In this document: piece by piece, positions 49,100 through 62,208 of the stretch | Layout of the letters: each line of letters starts with the position of its first letter | Numbering within the stretch: the first letter of the stretch is position 1 | Assembly: GCA_023525715.1 (NCBI GenBank) | Contig: CM042017.1 | Coordinates: 80,470,857 to 80,534,856, forward strand | Reading direction: 5' to 3' | Source: Cichorium intybus | Taxonomy: Eukaryota > Streptophyta > Magnoliopsida > Asterales > Asteraceae | Length of the DNA stretch: 64,000 bases | The notes under the pieces: model-generated | Told to the model about the DNA's origin: nothing | The model's input: only the letters and a program-made list of their open reading frames with translations | The model's database searches: none | Position numbers and translations under genes: made by a program

Positions 49100-52000
49100 T
49101 GGTATCAGAGCAACGTAATCTCTCCTAAATTCTTGCTCCCCCTGAAACCCTAGCCGTCGGCACTGTTCTTGCCGGCCTTTCTCTCATCCCTTCTTCTTTG
49201 TTCTACATCTTTTTGTCGCACCTTCTCTAGTTCACGATGACCGGAACGTCTTCTCCCGCCGTCTTCGACAAACCTACTTCCACGATCAACATAAAACATG
49301 TCGTCCCTATGGTCCTAGATCTTGATCACATGATATTTGGCGTGAACTGTTCAAGATTCATTGCATCGGGTATGGTGTGGATCACCACCTTGAGTCGCCT
49401 ACGGAAGGAACCGTACCGGCTGCTGAGAAAGCCGAGTGGAAACGTGCGGATTCCATTGTAAAATCTTGGCTTTATGGTACTATATCTCAGTCCTTACTTC
49501 ACATGATCTTCGAGAAGCAAGCTTCTGCATTCGAGGTTTGGCACAGCCTTGAAAAGTTTGTCCGCGATGACAAGGCATCAAAGATCATACAACTTGATAA
49601 CGAGCTCCGTAATATCAAGATCAGTGACTCCTCTATCACTACATATTGTAACCGTATCAAGTCTCTTGCCGACCAACTCGACAACATGGATGCAAAGGTT
49701 CCCGAAACCAATCTCGATTCCTACACGTTAAACGGATTGTCTCCGAAATTCCGCTATATAGCTACTACTATTTGTCATCGTGACCCTCTAACTTTGTTTT
49801 GGGAGACCCGTTCAATGCTTGTGCTTGAGGAACAACAAATGTTGCGAGATGATAAAAACCTACCTGCCGTGACCCACACCGATCACGCGTCTTCTCCCAC
49901 TCTTCTTGCTGCCGATTCTACCTCACAATCTTCTCACCGAAACAATTATCGTGGTGGTGGTGGTGGCGGCCGGAATAACCGCGGTAGGGGGCCGGAAGGC
50001 ACGGTGGTCGCCAAAATTCTGTTTCAGATAAAATAATATTTTTCCGTCATCTGTTCTAGTTGGGGACGGATCATCTATACCTGTTACTAAAATCCGCCAC
50101 ACAACTCTTCTGTTGCTTATCGCACCTTAACTCTTAAAAACATGTTGATCACCCCTCAAATCATTAAAAAATCTTATTTCTGTTTGTCGTTTTGTTCGTG
50201 AAAATATATGCGCTATTGAATTTGACCCTTTTGGTTTTTCTGTGAAGGACTATCGGACCCGTCAAATTCTAATGCGATGCGATAGCACCGGTGACGTCTA
50301 TCCTGTTACAACACCAACTCCTTAAGTTTTTTCTTCCATTGCTTCGTCTCTTTGGCATCAACGCCTTGGTCATCCCGGTCATCACGTCATGAAGCATTTA
50401 GTTAACAAACATTTTATTTCATGTCCCGTTAATAAAAATTCTAGTTTATGTCATGCATGTTAAATGGGCAAACATGTTAAATTGCCCTTTAGTTTATCTG
50501 AGTCTGTTACCCATTCTCCTTTTGAAATTGTGCATTCTGATGTTTGGACATCCGATTGCGAGTATTAGTAGCATTAAATATTATGTTATATTTCTTGATA
50601 ATCATTCTCATTTTTTGCGGGTATATCCTCTTCGTGCGAAATCTAATGTGTTCTCTAAATTTTTGCATTTTCTCACATTTGTTCAAAATCAATTTCAAAC
50701 TGACATCAAAGCTTTTCAATGTGAGAACGGGGTTGAATATGATAATCAAAACTTTCGAAAATTATTTGATGCAAATGGCATTAAAATGCGTTTCTCTTGT
50801 CCTCACACTTTGCAACAAAATGTAAAGCTGAGCGCATGCTTCGAACTATAAAATAATGTCATACGAAGTCTTCTGTTTCATGCCCGTATTCCTCCCACAT
50901 ATTGGGTTGAAGCGCTTCACATGGCAACACATCTCTTTAACATTCTTCCCACCACCGCCCTCAATAATGATGCTCATTTCCATAAACTCTTCAACAAACA
51001 ACCCTCTTATTCTCACTTACGGGTTTTCGGGTACCTCTGCTTTCCACATATTGTCACTCCTCACAAACTATCACCAAAATCCACTCCTTGTATCTTTCAT
51101 GGCTATCCCTCAACCACAAGGGCCACCGGTGTCTCAACCTTCACACAAACCAAATAATTATCTCTCGACATGTTGTCTTTGATGAAATGGTTTTCCCGTT
51201 TGGCTCCATGACTCCAAACACATCTCCCTCTTACTATTTCCTTGAACACATAGATCCTCCTACCCCTCCGTTGTCATCCGTTTCTCCTCAGAAGGATGGA
51301 TCGTCTGAGGCATGTTATCCTCACGAAACTGCCTCTCTGTCTAACCTCTCTCCTCCGAGGGCGGCTCTACCGCCTCTACCACTCCTCCACCCCAGTCAGT
51401 CACCATCTATACCACCTCCCACCCCTCACCCTCTCCCTTGCCTACCCCTCATTCTATGCTCACTCGTGCGAAACGTGGCATCTTTAAGCCAATTCAGAAA
51501 CTCAACCTTTATGTGATTCCTTTTCTCCTATCCCTAAGACTTATGCACAGGCCTTTAATGATCCTAACTGGCTAAACGCAATGACGGATGAATATTCTGC
51601 TCTTATCTCTAATCAGACTTGGGTTCTTATACCTTGTCTATCGAATGCTAACATCATAAATTGCATTTGGTTGTTCAAAAAGAAGCTTAATGCAGATGGC
51701 TCTTTGTTGCACTATAAGGCTCGTCTTGTTGCCAACGGACGAAGTGAATGACCAAGCATTGATTGTGATGAGACCTTCAATCCCGTGGTCAAACCTGCCA
51801 CTATTCGCACAGTTCTTAGCGTTATCGTCACACATAAGTGGCTTATTCGACAACTTGATGTGAAGAATGCTTTTCTTCATGGCCACTTACAGGAAAATGT
51901 CTATATACAACAACCGCTAGGGATTCATCCAGGCCGGATCATGTTTGTTTTCTTCAGGGATCCTTTTATGGTCTAAAAAAAGTCCTCCGTGCTTGGTTTC

Positions 52001-52150
52001 ACCGTTTTGCCATGTTTATCTCAGGTGTTGGTTTTGTTCATAGCAGGTGTGACTCATTTCTATTTATATATAGGCAGGCCTCTCACATGGCGTCTCTCAT
52101 TCTCTATGTCGATGACATTATTCTCATTGGGTCGTCTCCACAATTACTGG
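49100..52150 (+). pseudogene. Degenerate Ty1/copia gag-pol, 3' truncated
   Basis: Plus-strand remnants in order. Gag (49,237-50,036) is frameshifted near 49,370 and contains the KSWLYGTISQSLLHMI...EVWHSLEKFV capsid segment and a Gly/Arg-rich tail. Then come the pre-integrase segment (SSLWHQRLGHPGHHVMKHL), an integrase core with FEIVHSDVWTSD, FLDNHSHFLRVYPLR and FQCENGVEYDN, and YWVEALHMATHLFNILPT. RT carries NQTWVLIP, YKARLVANG, RQLDVKNAFLHG and the catalytic LYVDDIILIGSS. Many stops and shifts. It ends at 52,150, where another copia element is inserted. Its RNase H and 3' LTR are not seen in the window. Confidence 0.85.
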
Positions 52151-52932
52151 TGTTGGGATTCGATCACATAAACATATAAACACATGCATGGGAAGACTAA
52201 CAAGATCAAATCACATATTTATCCATGAACAAATTTCAGGATCATGCAGTTTATATCAATTATAGCAACAAAACTTAAACAGAATGTACCTTATGTTTAT
52301 CTCCTTCTATGAATCTGATTAACAACATCTTGCACAGGATGAACAGGATCCAAAGTGTGAATCCCTCTAATGACTGATACCCAAGAACACCAGAAGAACA
52401 AATAGACAGAACTTCTTCTAGGTTGAAGAACAAGATCCAGAACCCTTGAAGGGTTAAGGAAATCGCCAAACCCAGAGTAAGGGGATGGAGAAGAAGTTGG
52501 CGGATCAGATGAGGCCAAAGGGATTATTAGGATTGAACCCCAAGGCCTCTATTGATACTAGAGGGATCCTAGGGTTCCAAACTTGAGGAGCTTTTTGGTG
52601 GCCGCACCCCCTGGACTTGTAACTATTAATTAACTCTTTAATTAATTACAATCCAATCCCTTGCAATTTAATTTCTCTAAATTAATTCCAAATTAACTTG
52701 TTAATTAATTACCAATTAATTTCTAATTAATTTATCATGTCCTCGATAAATTAATAAACTAATTTTTGATAGTTTCTGATTATTTTATTTTCCAATAAAT
52801 TAATAAAGTAATTTCTCATTTTCCTTTTCTTGTCACTATTTGTTTTTCTGGGTCGTGAGGGCAACCCAAAAGGACTTCTGTCATTACTAGAAATATTACC
52901 ACAAGTTGATGACCTTGGACATTATTCCAACA
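52151..52932 (-). repeat. 3' LTR of a minus-strand copia element
   Basis: 782 bp, minus strand TGTTGGAATAATG...GAATCCCAACA. It is preceded on the minus strand by a polypurine tract (AAGTGGGAGAC, 52,933-52,943). Contains AATTAATT-rich stretches typical of low-complexity LTR interiors. Confidence 0.8.
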
Positions 52933-55900
52933 GTCTCCCACTTGGACAAGTTGTCAACTTGTGTGGTCTCAATATTATCTGACAATTAGTAGAGAGTGTG
53001 TCATCCTATGCAACTGTCGAACTCTGATCAAAGAAAAGAGATGACTCGTAGATAAGTGATCAATTATTCTTCTGTTCTACAAGATATCATAATGAACCTA
53101 GGCCATGGATAAGGTCAAGCCCAAAAGCTCAAAATTCTATTTCCCGATAGTGATTTATGATGACTTTATCAGACTACTGATCGAACACATCAATCCAGTC
53201 TGGGTTTGGCCAAACACTTCATGTCCGCATCAAATCATCGAGGGGCCCACAAATATCGCTTCTCCTTGTTACGACAGAGGGAACAAATAAAATCTGACTA
53301 CATAGTCTGTGTCTATTTCATCATATTACACATCGCATACCCTTTATAACTACCAGTTACAGACAGCGTTTGAGTAGTCCAAGCATAACAGAATTATAAC
53401 ACAAATTCTCATGCATCTTAGTTTGAAGAATAAAAGATATTATCATCTCAGAGTTACTTATGACTTAATCCATGATGAAATCTCTAAGTGCGGGTTGTTC
53501 CAATACTTGAATCTCTATCAAGTACTCATGAGGGCTAGTCGCAATCACCATGATATGTCTAATCTCTATAGACAATTTACTAACAGTCCATGATAGTCTT
53601 AAATCACTACTTGCTTCCAAGAGTACGACCGACTATGGAGGTTTGAGTAAATTAATACTCGGGAAGCATGTTCTAAACATGCTAAAGAGAAACACAATAT
53701 TAATGTAAATGAAAATGGCAGCCCAACTATTTATTAATTCTCCATTAATAATACACCATGTCAAATACAATTATCTACTGCTATATGTTTCAGTTATCAA
53801 ACTAACAACTAAAATAATTAAGTCATAAACTCAACGCCTATGGACCCTAGTATGACCTTCATACTTGGTCTGCGTTACTATCTATATGAAACGATCATCT
53901 AGATGATGATATCATATTCACTATGATGTCTCAACTCGGTTTCTAAACACAATAACCATCCCTAAGTATATGCTTCGACTTCTCATAGTCCTCGGGTTCC
54001 TTAGTCAAGATGACTATTCCCTAGGTAAGAAGATCTCAAGGAGATCATTGGTGTTAAGGATAATGCCAATATTACCAATGAAATCTTTCAACCATGTAGT
54101 CACATCACTAGATACTATACACTTGGACTTGTATTGATTTCAACTTGGAACTTTTACATGTTGTTACTCCTCTTTTAAGAAGAACATCCATCCTGATTGT
54201 AAGAAAGAGTCATATTTGGTATTGTTATGACCTGTTACTCTTAGCTCTTCCTTTTCCTCTATAAACTTTTCTTGTTCTCCTAAGACACTCTAAAATGTCA
54301 TTCACTGCTGTCCAATGACTTTTTCCAGGGTTGTCCTAAAATCAAATCAATATGCTCCAAGCATACAAGATATCAAGTAAAGTACATGTCATGGCATACA
54401 TGATCGATCCTATAGTAGAAGCATATGAGATTTGACTTAATTTTTTATGCCATGGACCGAAAACTTTTCCTTAGAGTCATGCATCTCGAATTTCTTCAAG
54501 ATCATACTCAAATATGTACTTTAGCTAAGTCTTTTTATAGATATTTTTATCTATCTCTATATATTCTTATTCTACGTATGTATATTGTATCTCCTAAGTT
54601 CCTCATAGTGAAACATTTCCAAAGTCAAGTCATTACCCTTTGAAACATTGGAAAATAGTTTCCTATAAGCAGTATGTGATGGAAAATAGGCAAACAAATA
54701 AACTTAAACTCTAAGTTCACATGCAACATAAAGGATCTATGTTTTCTCTATTGAACATATAAATAAGAACATCTAAAGGAAACCCTAGGTATAATTAGAA
54801 TTACTAAAGAGAGGTTCGAGATTACATACCTTATTGTTATTATAGCAAATAACAATTGTTCATTGTCTCGTTGATCTCTCGGAAGCAAGCACCACAAGTG
54901 TCGTGCCTCTAATGGTTCACACCCAAAAGTCCAAGCAAAGGTTAATTATCTTAATTATCTTATTAAGAAAATCTTGCTATAAAACCTTAGAGAAGGATTA
55001 TAGATTCTGCTTGAGAGAGATAAAAAAATGCCATAGAACTGTCTATAGGAATGGGGCAGTCAATAAAGTACCAGGTGAGGGGTATTTATAGCTTCAAAGG
55101 GTGCTTCAAACAGGATACACCCTATTATCTTCGAAGCCTTTTTTGGTTGTCCACGACGCACGCGTCGTGGCTATCCTTGCACGCACCATGCGTGTTAGTT
55201 CGACGAGACGTTTTCCATTGTTCAACTATTAAACAATTACAATCCAGCCCCTACACTTTTAATTAATCCCAAATTAATTCCAATTAGTTCTGATTAATTC
55301 CAAACAAGTTTCTAATTAATTTATCATCACATAAAAAATTAATAAACTATTTATCTCTCTCTTACTATTAACCTTAATACCATTTGGACTATGGAGGGCA
55401 ACTCAAATGAACTTTGCTACTATCAATTCAAGTATATACCAATTATAGTTATGCGCTTAGACACCTAATGCAACAGTATGTTATTGACATAAATCATTAG
55501 ATAGACTAAAATTATACTCCCACTAGCTTTGACATAATTACAGGACTTATCTATTTTTCATGAAAATCTAAACTCTTTGGCATTTTATAACTGCAAAGAT
55601 TCCAGCTGCGAGATGCTTGTTTGATTCCGTAGATGAATCTTTCAAGTTTTTTACTCTCTATTTGTATATTTGGCATGTTCAAAACCTCTTGGTTGTGTCA
55701 TATACACAACCACTTTGTTTTCCATTTAAGGAAAGCGGTTCTAACATCCACTTTGCATGTCTTCCAGTTTTCGAGTCTTTCTCCACACTTCCTTCTAAGG
55801 ACCAATGTAAGTCTATCCTTCCCTTAATTGGATATGATGTCTCCATTTAAGGAAAAAGGGATGGAGAAAAGCTCGTACTTCACTAGTGTCTTGTAGCACG

Positions 55901-56030
55901 ATGGAAGTTCTTGTCGGGTGTTATTGGTAAATCCCTTGGGTATAAATTTGGAAGTCTAAATCAACTCAATCTGTTTGAGCTTCGAATCCTTTAAGCTATG
56001 GTTTGAAACACATACCTTGATTTTGCCCAG
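52933..56030 (-). pseudogene. Decayed copia pol (RT, RNase H), minus strand, with nested solo LTR
   Basis: Minus-strand RT relics at 55,490-56,020 (VDVRTAFL, VYMTQPRGFE, then ERFIYGIKQASRSWN and IYVNNILLIGN, where the catalytic YVDD has become YVNN). RNase H relics lie at 53,940-54,640 (GHNNTKYDSFLQSGWMFFL, SSDVTTWLKDFIGNIG). The IYVNNIL|LIGN motif is split by the solo LTR at 54,677-55,475. Downstream of RNase H (52,933-53,900) is non-coding 3' DNA up to the polypurine tract. Many stops. The 5' part of this element and its 5' LTR are not found. Confidence 0.75.
54677..55475. mobile_element. Solo LTR inserted in copia RT
   Basis: 799 bp bounded by TGATGGAAAA...ATGCAACA, flanked by a perfect 5-bp duplication GTATG (54,672-54,676 and 55,476-55,480). 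Excising it rejoins the flanking RT reading. Family not determined. Confidence 0.85.
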
Positions 56031-58035
56031 ATGATATTCAACCAGCTTGTTTGTTTGATTACAAGAAGAAGTCGTCCCACTTATGTCGGATATCCTCACT
56101 TTTTTGCTATGAGACTTGAACTTGAGTGCCCTAAGTATTTGGGAATTGAAACCGCTTCCATTCCTACTCCCCTGGTATTTTCAAAGATTTTTCCAGAAGT
56201 TCCAACAGCTTTTGATCCCCTCCTAAAGGTTTATTTGCTGCACTGATACTGTTCAACATCATTCCCCCATTCCTCAAAGTGCACTTCATAAAGGTTTATT
56301 TGGCACTGATGGTGATCTACAAGATCATGGTGATCAAAACACTAAGAAGGTCCGTCCAGTTACTCCAATTGCTATCGACTCTCCTCATTACGTGAAAACA
56401 CATATTCGTTTTCTTTCCGCTATGTCTGCTAACGATGATATGGATACAAGGTCTCCCCATAAGAACAATGTGGATATGGATACAAGGTCTCCTCGTGTTT
56501 CTCCATCTCCAGCAGCTGCAACTTCTGGTATTGACTTGACAGCCCTTCTTTTGCAAATTAATCAGTCGTTTCAAACTCTGATTGGATATGTCAAGGCTCT
56601 TTCTACCAGACTTGGCAAAGTGGAAACTGATGTGGCTGACATTAAATAAATTATTTCTGGCACCAATTCGACAACACCACCAAGGTCAGGTCCTCCACCT
56701 CGTCCTCCTCTACACAGTCCACCCCTCTCCTTTTCTCAACCCCTCCTCAGGTTGATGATGCCAAAAAGGTGGAGAATGAAAATGGCTCCAACTCTAAGGA
56801 TTCAAAGTCTGATGGTAATGTGTCCTCATGACCCTCTTCAGGGATTCCTAAGTTCCAAGGGGAACCTTTGTCCCAAGGGGAGCACCAAGAGAATCCAGCG
56901 TTTGAGGCCTAAGGGGAGCAAACTGCTCAAGGAGAGGAAACTGTTGAGGAAGAAGAGGAAAGTATCTATGATCTATCTTTCATAAATTTACCCCTATATT
57001 TGTCATGTATACAGACCTCCATATCGAGGCTAATCAGGGAGCCGGCCCAAAGGAGTCCTCTGAGTCCTTTCAAGACCTTAAGCCTATATTCATCATATCC
57101 AAAAAACGACATGTTGTCGTCTCCTCTGCTCCTGAATCTTCAAAAAGGGTGAAAAGAGTTTCTTCTATCAAATAAAACGTTGTAGAATGGGGAATGTCTG
57201 AAGATGAAGTTAGAAAATTTGTTAATGAGCACAATCTTGTCATGACTAATCACATGATTACTCTTCGAGATGACAGGCTTATCAAAAGTTAACATATGAG
57301 GAAGGTGGCATCCACCAACAGAAGACTCTTATCAACCAGTTCAATTTGATGGTTAATCAAAAGAAAAAGTTTATGAGCTGAATAGAAAAATTGACTTGTC
57401 CAAGTATGTTGACGTGTTTAACAGGCGCGACTTAGTGTATCCTATTGTCAAAGTAATATGTGTCAATCCCAAAGGTTAAAAGATTTTGCTGCTTCAAATG
57501 TCCAGAAGAAGAGATGATGATGAGTTCCCTGAGGATGCCCTGATCTAACATCTTGTCATGTACGAATACAACGAGTTGTTGGAAATTATCAATATTGTCA
57601 AAAACCACAAAGGACTTCACTCTCAGGAACTCAGGATGGCCCCAAATTGCCAATCTTGTCAAGTACAGATACAACGAGTTATCTACAACTCTCTTCCCCT
57701 TGGAGTTGAATTTGAGGCTCTTAAGCTTTTACGAGAGCCAGTGCATGGGATGTTCTACAAATATGAAAATGGCGTGATGTGTTTCATGCAAACAAACAAG
57801 ATTCCTCTTGCCCCCACTAATCATTTGTTCCACTTAAGGTGTGTATATGACAAGGAAGAATTAATAGTAGGTTTCCATTATCTGCTGTCTTTTGAGCTGG
57901 AGACACAAAGACACGAGTTGTATCATGACAACTATAAGTGGATCAAGCCTGAGATTTTTGATGAAGCTGACTTCGTCAAGTCATTGGGAGATCAGGCGTT
58001 TAGATAAGTTTTGACATCATCAGATTGGGGGAGAT
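56031..58035 (+). pseudogene. Internal region of a non-autonomous LTR element, unidentified ORF remnants
   Basis: Plus-strand ORF fragments such as 56,392-56,649 (ends with NQSFQTLIGYVKALSTRLGK, coiled-coil-like) and 57,558-58,007 (EFEALKLLREPVHGMFYKYE, then YKWIKPEIFDEADFVKSLGD) are followed by a polypurine tract ATTGGGGGAGAT (58,024-58,035) and an LTR. The order resembles the 3' half of a large retrotransposon derivative carrying its own unknown gene. I cannot assign a family. Stops and shifts separate the pieces. Confidence 0.5.
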
Positions 58036-58492
58036 TGTTGAGCTGATGCTGGGAATCTAATGATTGTGAAATACTACTTCACACTGTCAACATCTTACAC
58101 TGTATGTCAGCCCGTGGCAGCGTGAAGACGTTTGTATTTCTGTAAAGTCCGTAATTATATTAATTAGATTCTTATCCCTTTTATAGCTGTAATTATCCCT
58201 GATTTGTAGGGATACTCCGTATAGTTATCAAGACTCTACTATATATGTGTTTTCTAGGTTTCATTGTAAAGTGTCGATATATCTTTGTAATAATCTCTGT
58301 ATAAGATTTATATATCGCTAATTCGAATTGGTTTCTGATTATTCTGTGTGAATTTTTGTGTTTTATGCTTGATTGATTCTGGTTAAAGTACTTACAATAT
58401 GTCATTTACCTAAAGATCTTACCAATCGGTGTTGGCTATCTAGATATAGGATTTGAATAATACACTTATGAATTATCTTCTTCACACAAACA
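58036..58492 (+). repeat. Probable 3' LTR of the unidentified element
   Basis: Starts TGTTGAGCTGATGCTGG right after the polypurine tract and probably ends near ACACAAACA. The right boundary is uncertain and no partner LTR is in the window. Confidence 0.5.
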
Positions 58493-58595
58493 TCAGGGAA
58501 ATAGATGTGTTGGTATTGAACCTTGCACCATAGTAAATTACTTTTTCATCTATCTTTGGTTTTGATTACATATGTTTCTTTTTCATTTATCTTTG

Positions 58596-61500
58596 TGTGA
58601 CAACCGTCAAAAATAGGTCAACAAAAGTCAACGAAAGTCAACAAAGTCAACTGAGGCATACAGTGGGCTAACATGTTGTAATGTAAGTTTCATAACCTTG
58701 GTATTATACAACTGAATATTATAATACTACACGCACTAGTTGAGAACAGTTATCGAATAAGCACTATAAATACGCAAAATAAATTACAGCAGTGTAGAAA
58801 TTCGATAAATACACGAACATTATTTTGATATAAATAATATTCATAACACGATTTATTCGTGAATACGAACCCGTGGATATATAGAACGTCAAAAACGGAG
58901 TTCGTATGTGAAAGATACAACGATTAAACCGTTGTGAACGGATAAATGTACACAGGGTTTGAACGCGAAATACAAAATGTGGTACCTTAAACATTAAATA
59001 TAGGATAATAAGTCATATAGTATGAAGCGTAATAATATCTAGTATTTAATTCCAAAGCCAAATGTATTTTCTAGTAAAATGCCGAAAATCACGAAATCGG
59101 AAGAATACCGCGCTTAGACGCGTATTTCGACATCCAACGAGTCATGATTCAATCAAAATAAATGTTTGACAATGTTTTCATACAAAAAAATTATTTAGAA
59201 CTTTGTTTCGTCAAAAACTCATAAAGTTTCACTAAAACAACTTGCGATTTTATAAAAAATCACACACTTTATATAAGTAGGATGCTATTTTTATAAAAAC
59301 TAACCCACCCCACCCCTACCCCCTCTCATAGGCTACAACACCATCTCCCAACACAATCACCACCTTTCAAATCAAAATCTACTAGGCTAAAAAGGCTAGA
59401 ACTATTTTAATCAAAAGAAATCAAGTTGTAAATCCTTCAAGATATGCATGTCATCTCATTTGAACACATTCCAACACCCAACACATCTCAAGCTCTCTTC
59501 TCTCTTCCTCTCCCTCACTCTCGGCCTCACCATCTCAAGATCAAGTTCTTGATTCATCAAGCTTTGCAACATTCTAAGTGGTGAGTTACACTCCTCTTTT
59601 GATTCTAAGACTTTCCATACCAAGTTCATCTCTTTTACACACACTAACATCCACCAAAATCCATTGGATATTAGCTTTTTCCAAAGGTCCTTGAGCTCAA
59701 ATCTTCATCATCTTCAAGAAGCTTGCTAGTCTTCTTGGTAAGTCATAACCATCTAGTAGTTAAAGTTCTAAATACCTTCATTTACTCTTTTACACACAAA
59801 TACTCACGGAGATCCATTTGATAATAGCTTTGTCCAAGAGTCCTCCGGGTCCTAGAACCAAACTCTTCAATCTCCTACCAAGAAACCTTAAGATCTACCA
59901 CTCAAGGTGAGTTCATACCCTTCATTTTCACTTTTATCCAAGTTTTAGGGGGAGAATACAAGTTTAACCATAAATATGATGTATTTATGAAACGTTTTTG
60001 ATATGTTCTTGATATATTATATGTTCATGGTTTAGTCATCTTATTATAAAGTGATTGGCACAAACAAAATGGATTATGGCAAACTATAATACACATTTAG
60101 TCAAAGGAAATAACCATCTAGACGTTTACACATATTTGTCACCAACAAAACTTTATAGTTTATGTGGTTGACAAAATGGTCATGAAAATGATACTTTATA
60201 TAAATATTTGACAAAGGATGTGAAAATACACCTATTAAAATGGTCTAAGTAAACAAGATGTCACTATCTTTACGTCAAAACTACTATTTAGTAAAAAGAT
60301 TGTTATTACGACGTAATAATGACTTTTGGACTTATAACGTCATAATAAGTTTTGGAAATGTTATTTTATAAAGAAGTTGGCATTTAAAACTAAAAGAACT
60401 ATATTTTAGTAACGAGTACAAGAATGACCATTTAGAAAAATCAATATTATTTCTTATAAAATGATGAGGTTTAAAAAGTGTTGCCATCACTTAAATAAAA
60501 TGACTAAATAAACTTCTTACCATGACATTATTGTATGAACTTTAAACTATCTTCGACATGTATATATTTAGTGTTTTAGATGTAAGAAATCGTGCATTTC
60601 AACTCATCGACATCTTTTAGATCTAAATATACCAATACAACGGGAAACTTTTATATAAATTATAAAGGGTATAATTTATGGAACGAACGACAAGAAACAG
60701 TAAGACATACTAAACATGATTATATAAATTATAAAGGGTATAATTTATGGAACGAACGACAAGAAACGACAGATATGTTAAAGATAATTATATAACAATA
60801 TAATTATTACATACTATAATTATCATTGACATTTTGATAATTACGAATACAAACGGATTTTCAGTACACTTACACACTATAATTATCATTGACATTTTGA
60901 TAATGACAAATACAAACGGATTTTCAGTACACTTATACACTATAATTATCATGGACAAATTTGATAGTTATAAACATAAGGGATTTTCATTTCAATGCAA
61001 AACGGTATTCACTATGCTACGAAAAAGGATATGACATGTGCGTTGGGTAATATTGTGAGACAGTGCTTCACGGTACTAAAAAGAGTACACATTAAATCCT
61101 GGATTATAACCTAAATCATGTATGAGCGGGATAGTTGTATATAGATCTATATGGGATTGACAATCCCCACCTATGGTTGTTCGCTACAACTACGACCGAC
61201 GGGTCAAGGGTGACAAATGTCTTCACTATTACGACGCCTGAAGAACGTCGTGCCAGGTCACTAGGTCATAGCAAGGTTATAATATCTCACAAATTAACAA
61301 CGAACGTCCTGTATTTGTAGAAAACATATTCAAAAGGGTTTCACTTAAATGTGAAACTACATGGTATACTTTTCAAAGATTCAAACAAGAATTTTCACTT
61401 CTCACTACGAAACGTATATCGCTATCATATTACGAGAACTTTCACTATTACACTATGGGTTTTTCACTATGACACTATGGGTTTTCACTATTACGCTAAG

Positions 61501-62193
61501 AAAGTTTACACTATTTCTCTACGGGTTTTATGGAAATTAAAGCCACATTTCGGAAGATACAAATATAAGTACTATTTTACTTATTCATACGAGTTTTATG
61601 AAATTTAAAACTACATTCCGACAAGATACATATGAGTATGGTTTTCACTATTACACTACGAGCTTTTCACTATTTCACTACGAGCTTTTCACCGTTAATC
61701 TATGAACGTTTTCACTATTACGCTACGAGCTTATCACTATTTCATTTCGAACGTTTACACTATTACGCTACGAGCTTTCCACTATTACACTACGAATGTT
61801 TTTCACTATTACACTACGAGCTTTTCACTATTTCACTACGAACGTTTTCGCTATTACACTACGAGCTTTTACAAAGGAATCACTATATTTCTCACTACAA
61901 AAATCTTATGAACTCACCAACGTAATGTTGACACTTGTAAAATTACTTGTATTCTCAGGGAATCGTTAATCAAGAACAGGTAAACCTTTGGGCGAGACGC
62001 GAAGACGTTTTCGTTTAATACTTTTGATGTCATGATGTAATTGGATCGAAACGATATTATCAAACTGTGTAATCTTCCAATTTTAATACATGATGGTTGT
62101 TAGTTACTTATGTTTGATTGTATGCAATGGTTGTGATACTATGTGCCGTTCCACCCTCCGACGATTCTGCCATCGTGGTTTGGGGGTGTGACA
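58596..62193 (+). repeat. 3.6-kb gypsy (Tekay/Del-like) 5' LTR
   Basis: Begins TGTGACAACCGTCAAAAATA and ends GGTTTGGGGGTGTGACA, immediately upstream of a primer-binding site. Internal tandem repeats: 69-bp units at 60,651 and 60,720; 63-bp units at 60,813, 60,876 and 60,939; and a long run of CACTATTACACTACGAGC-type ~20/43-bp units at about 61,440-61,880. ORFs such as 61,632-61,925 read these repeats and are rejected. The partner LTR lies beyond the window. Confidence 0.75.
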
Positions 62194-62196
62194 GAT

Positions 62197-62208
62197 TGGT
62201 ATCAGAGC
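62197..62208 (+). promoter_or_regulatory. Primer-binding site (tRNA-iMet)
   Basis: TGGTATCAGAGC, 3 nt after the LTR end, complementary to initiator tRNA-Met. Confidence 0.85.

Noticed and set aside
61632..61925. 97-aa ORF rich in FTITLRAFHYF repeats
   Set aside because: Reads the ~20-bp tandem repeat inside the 3.6-kb LTR.
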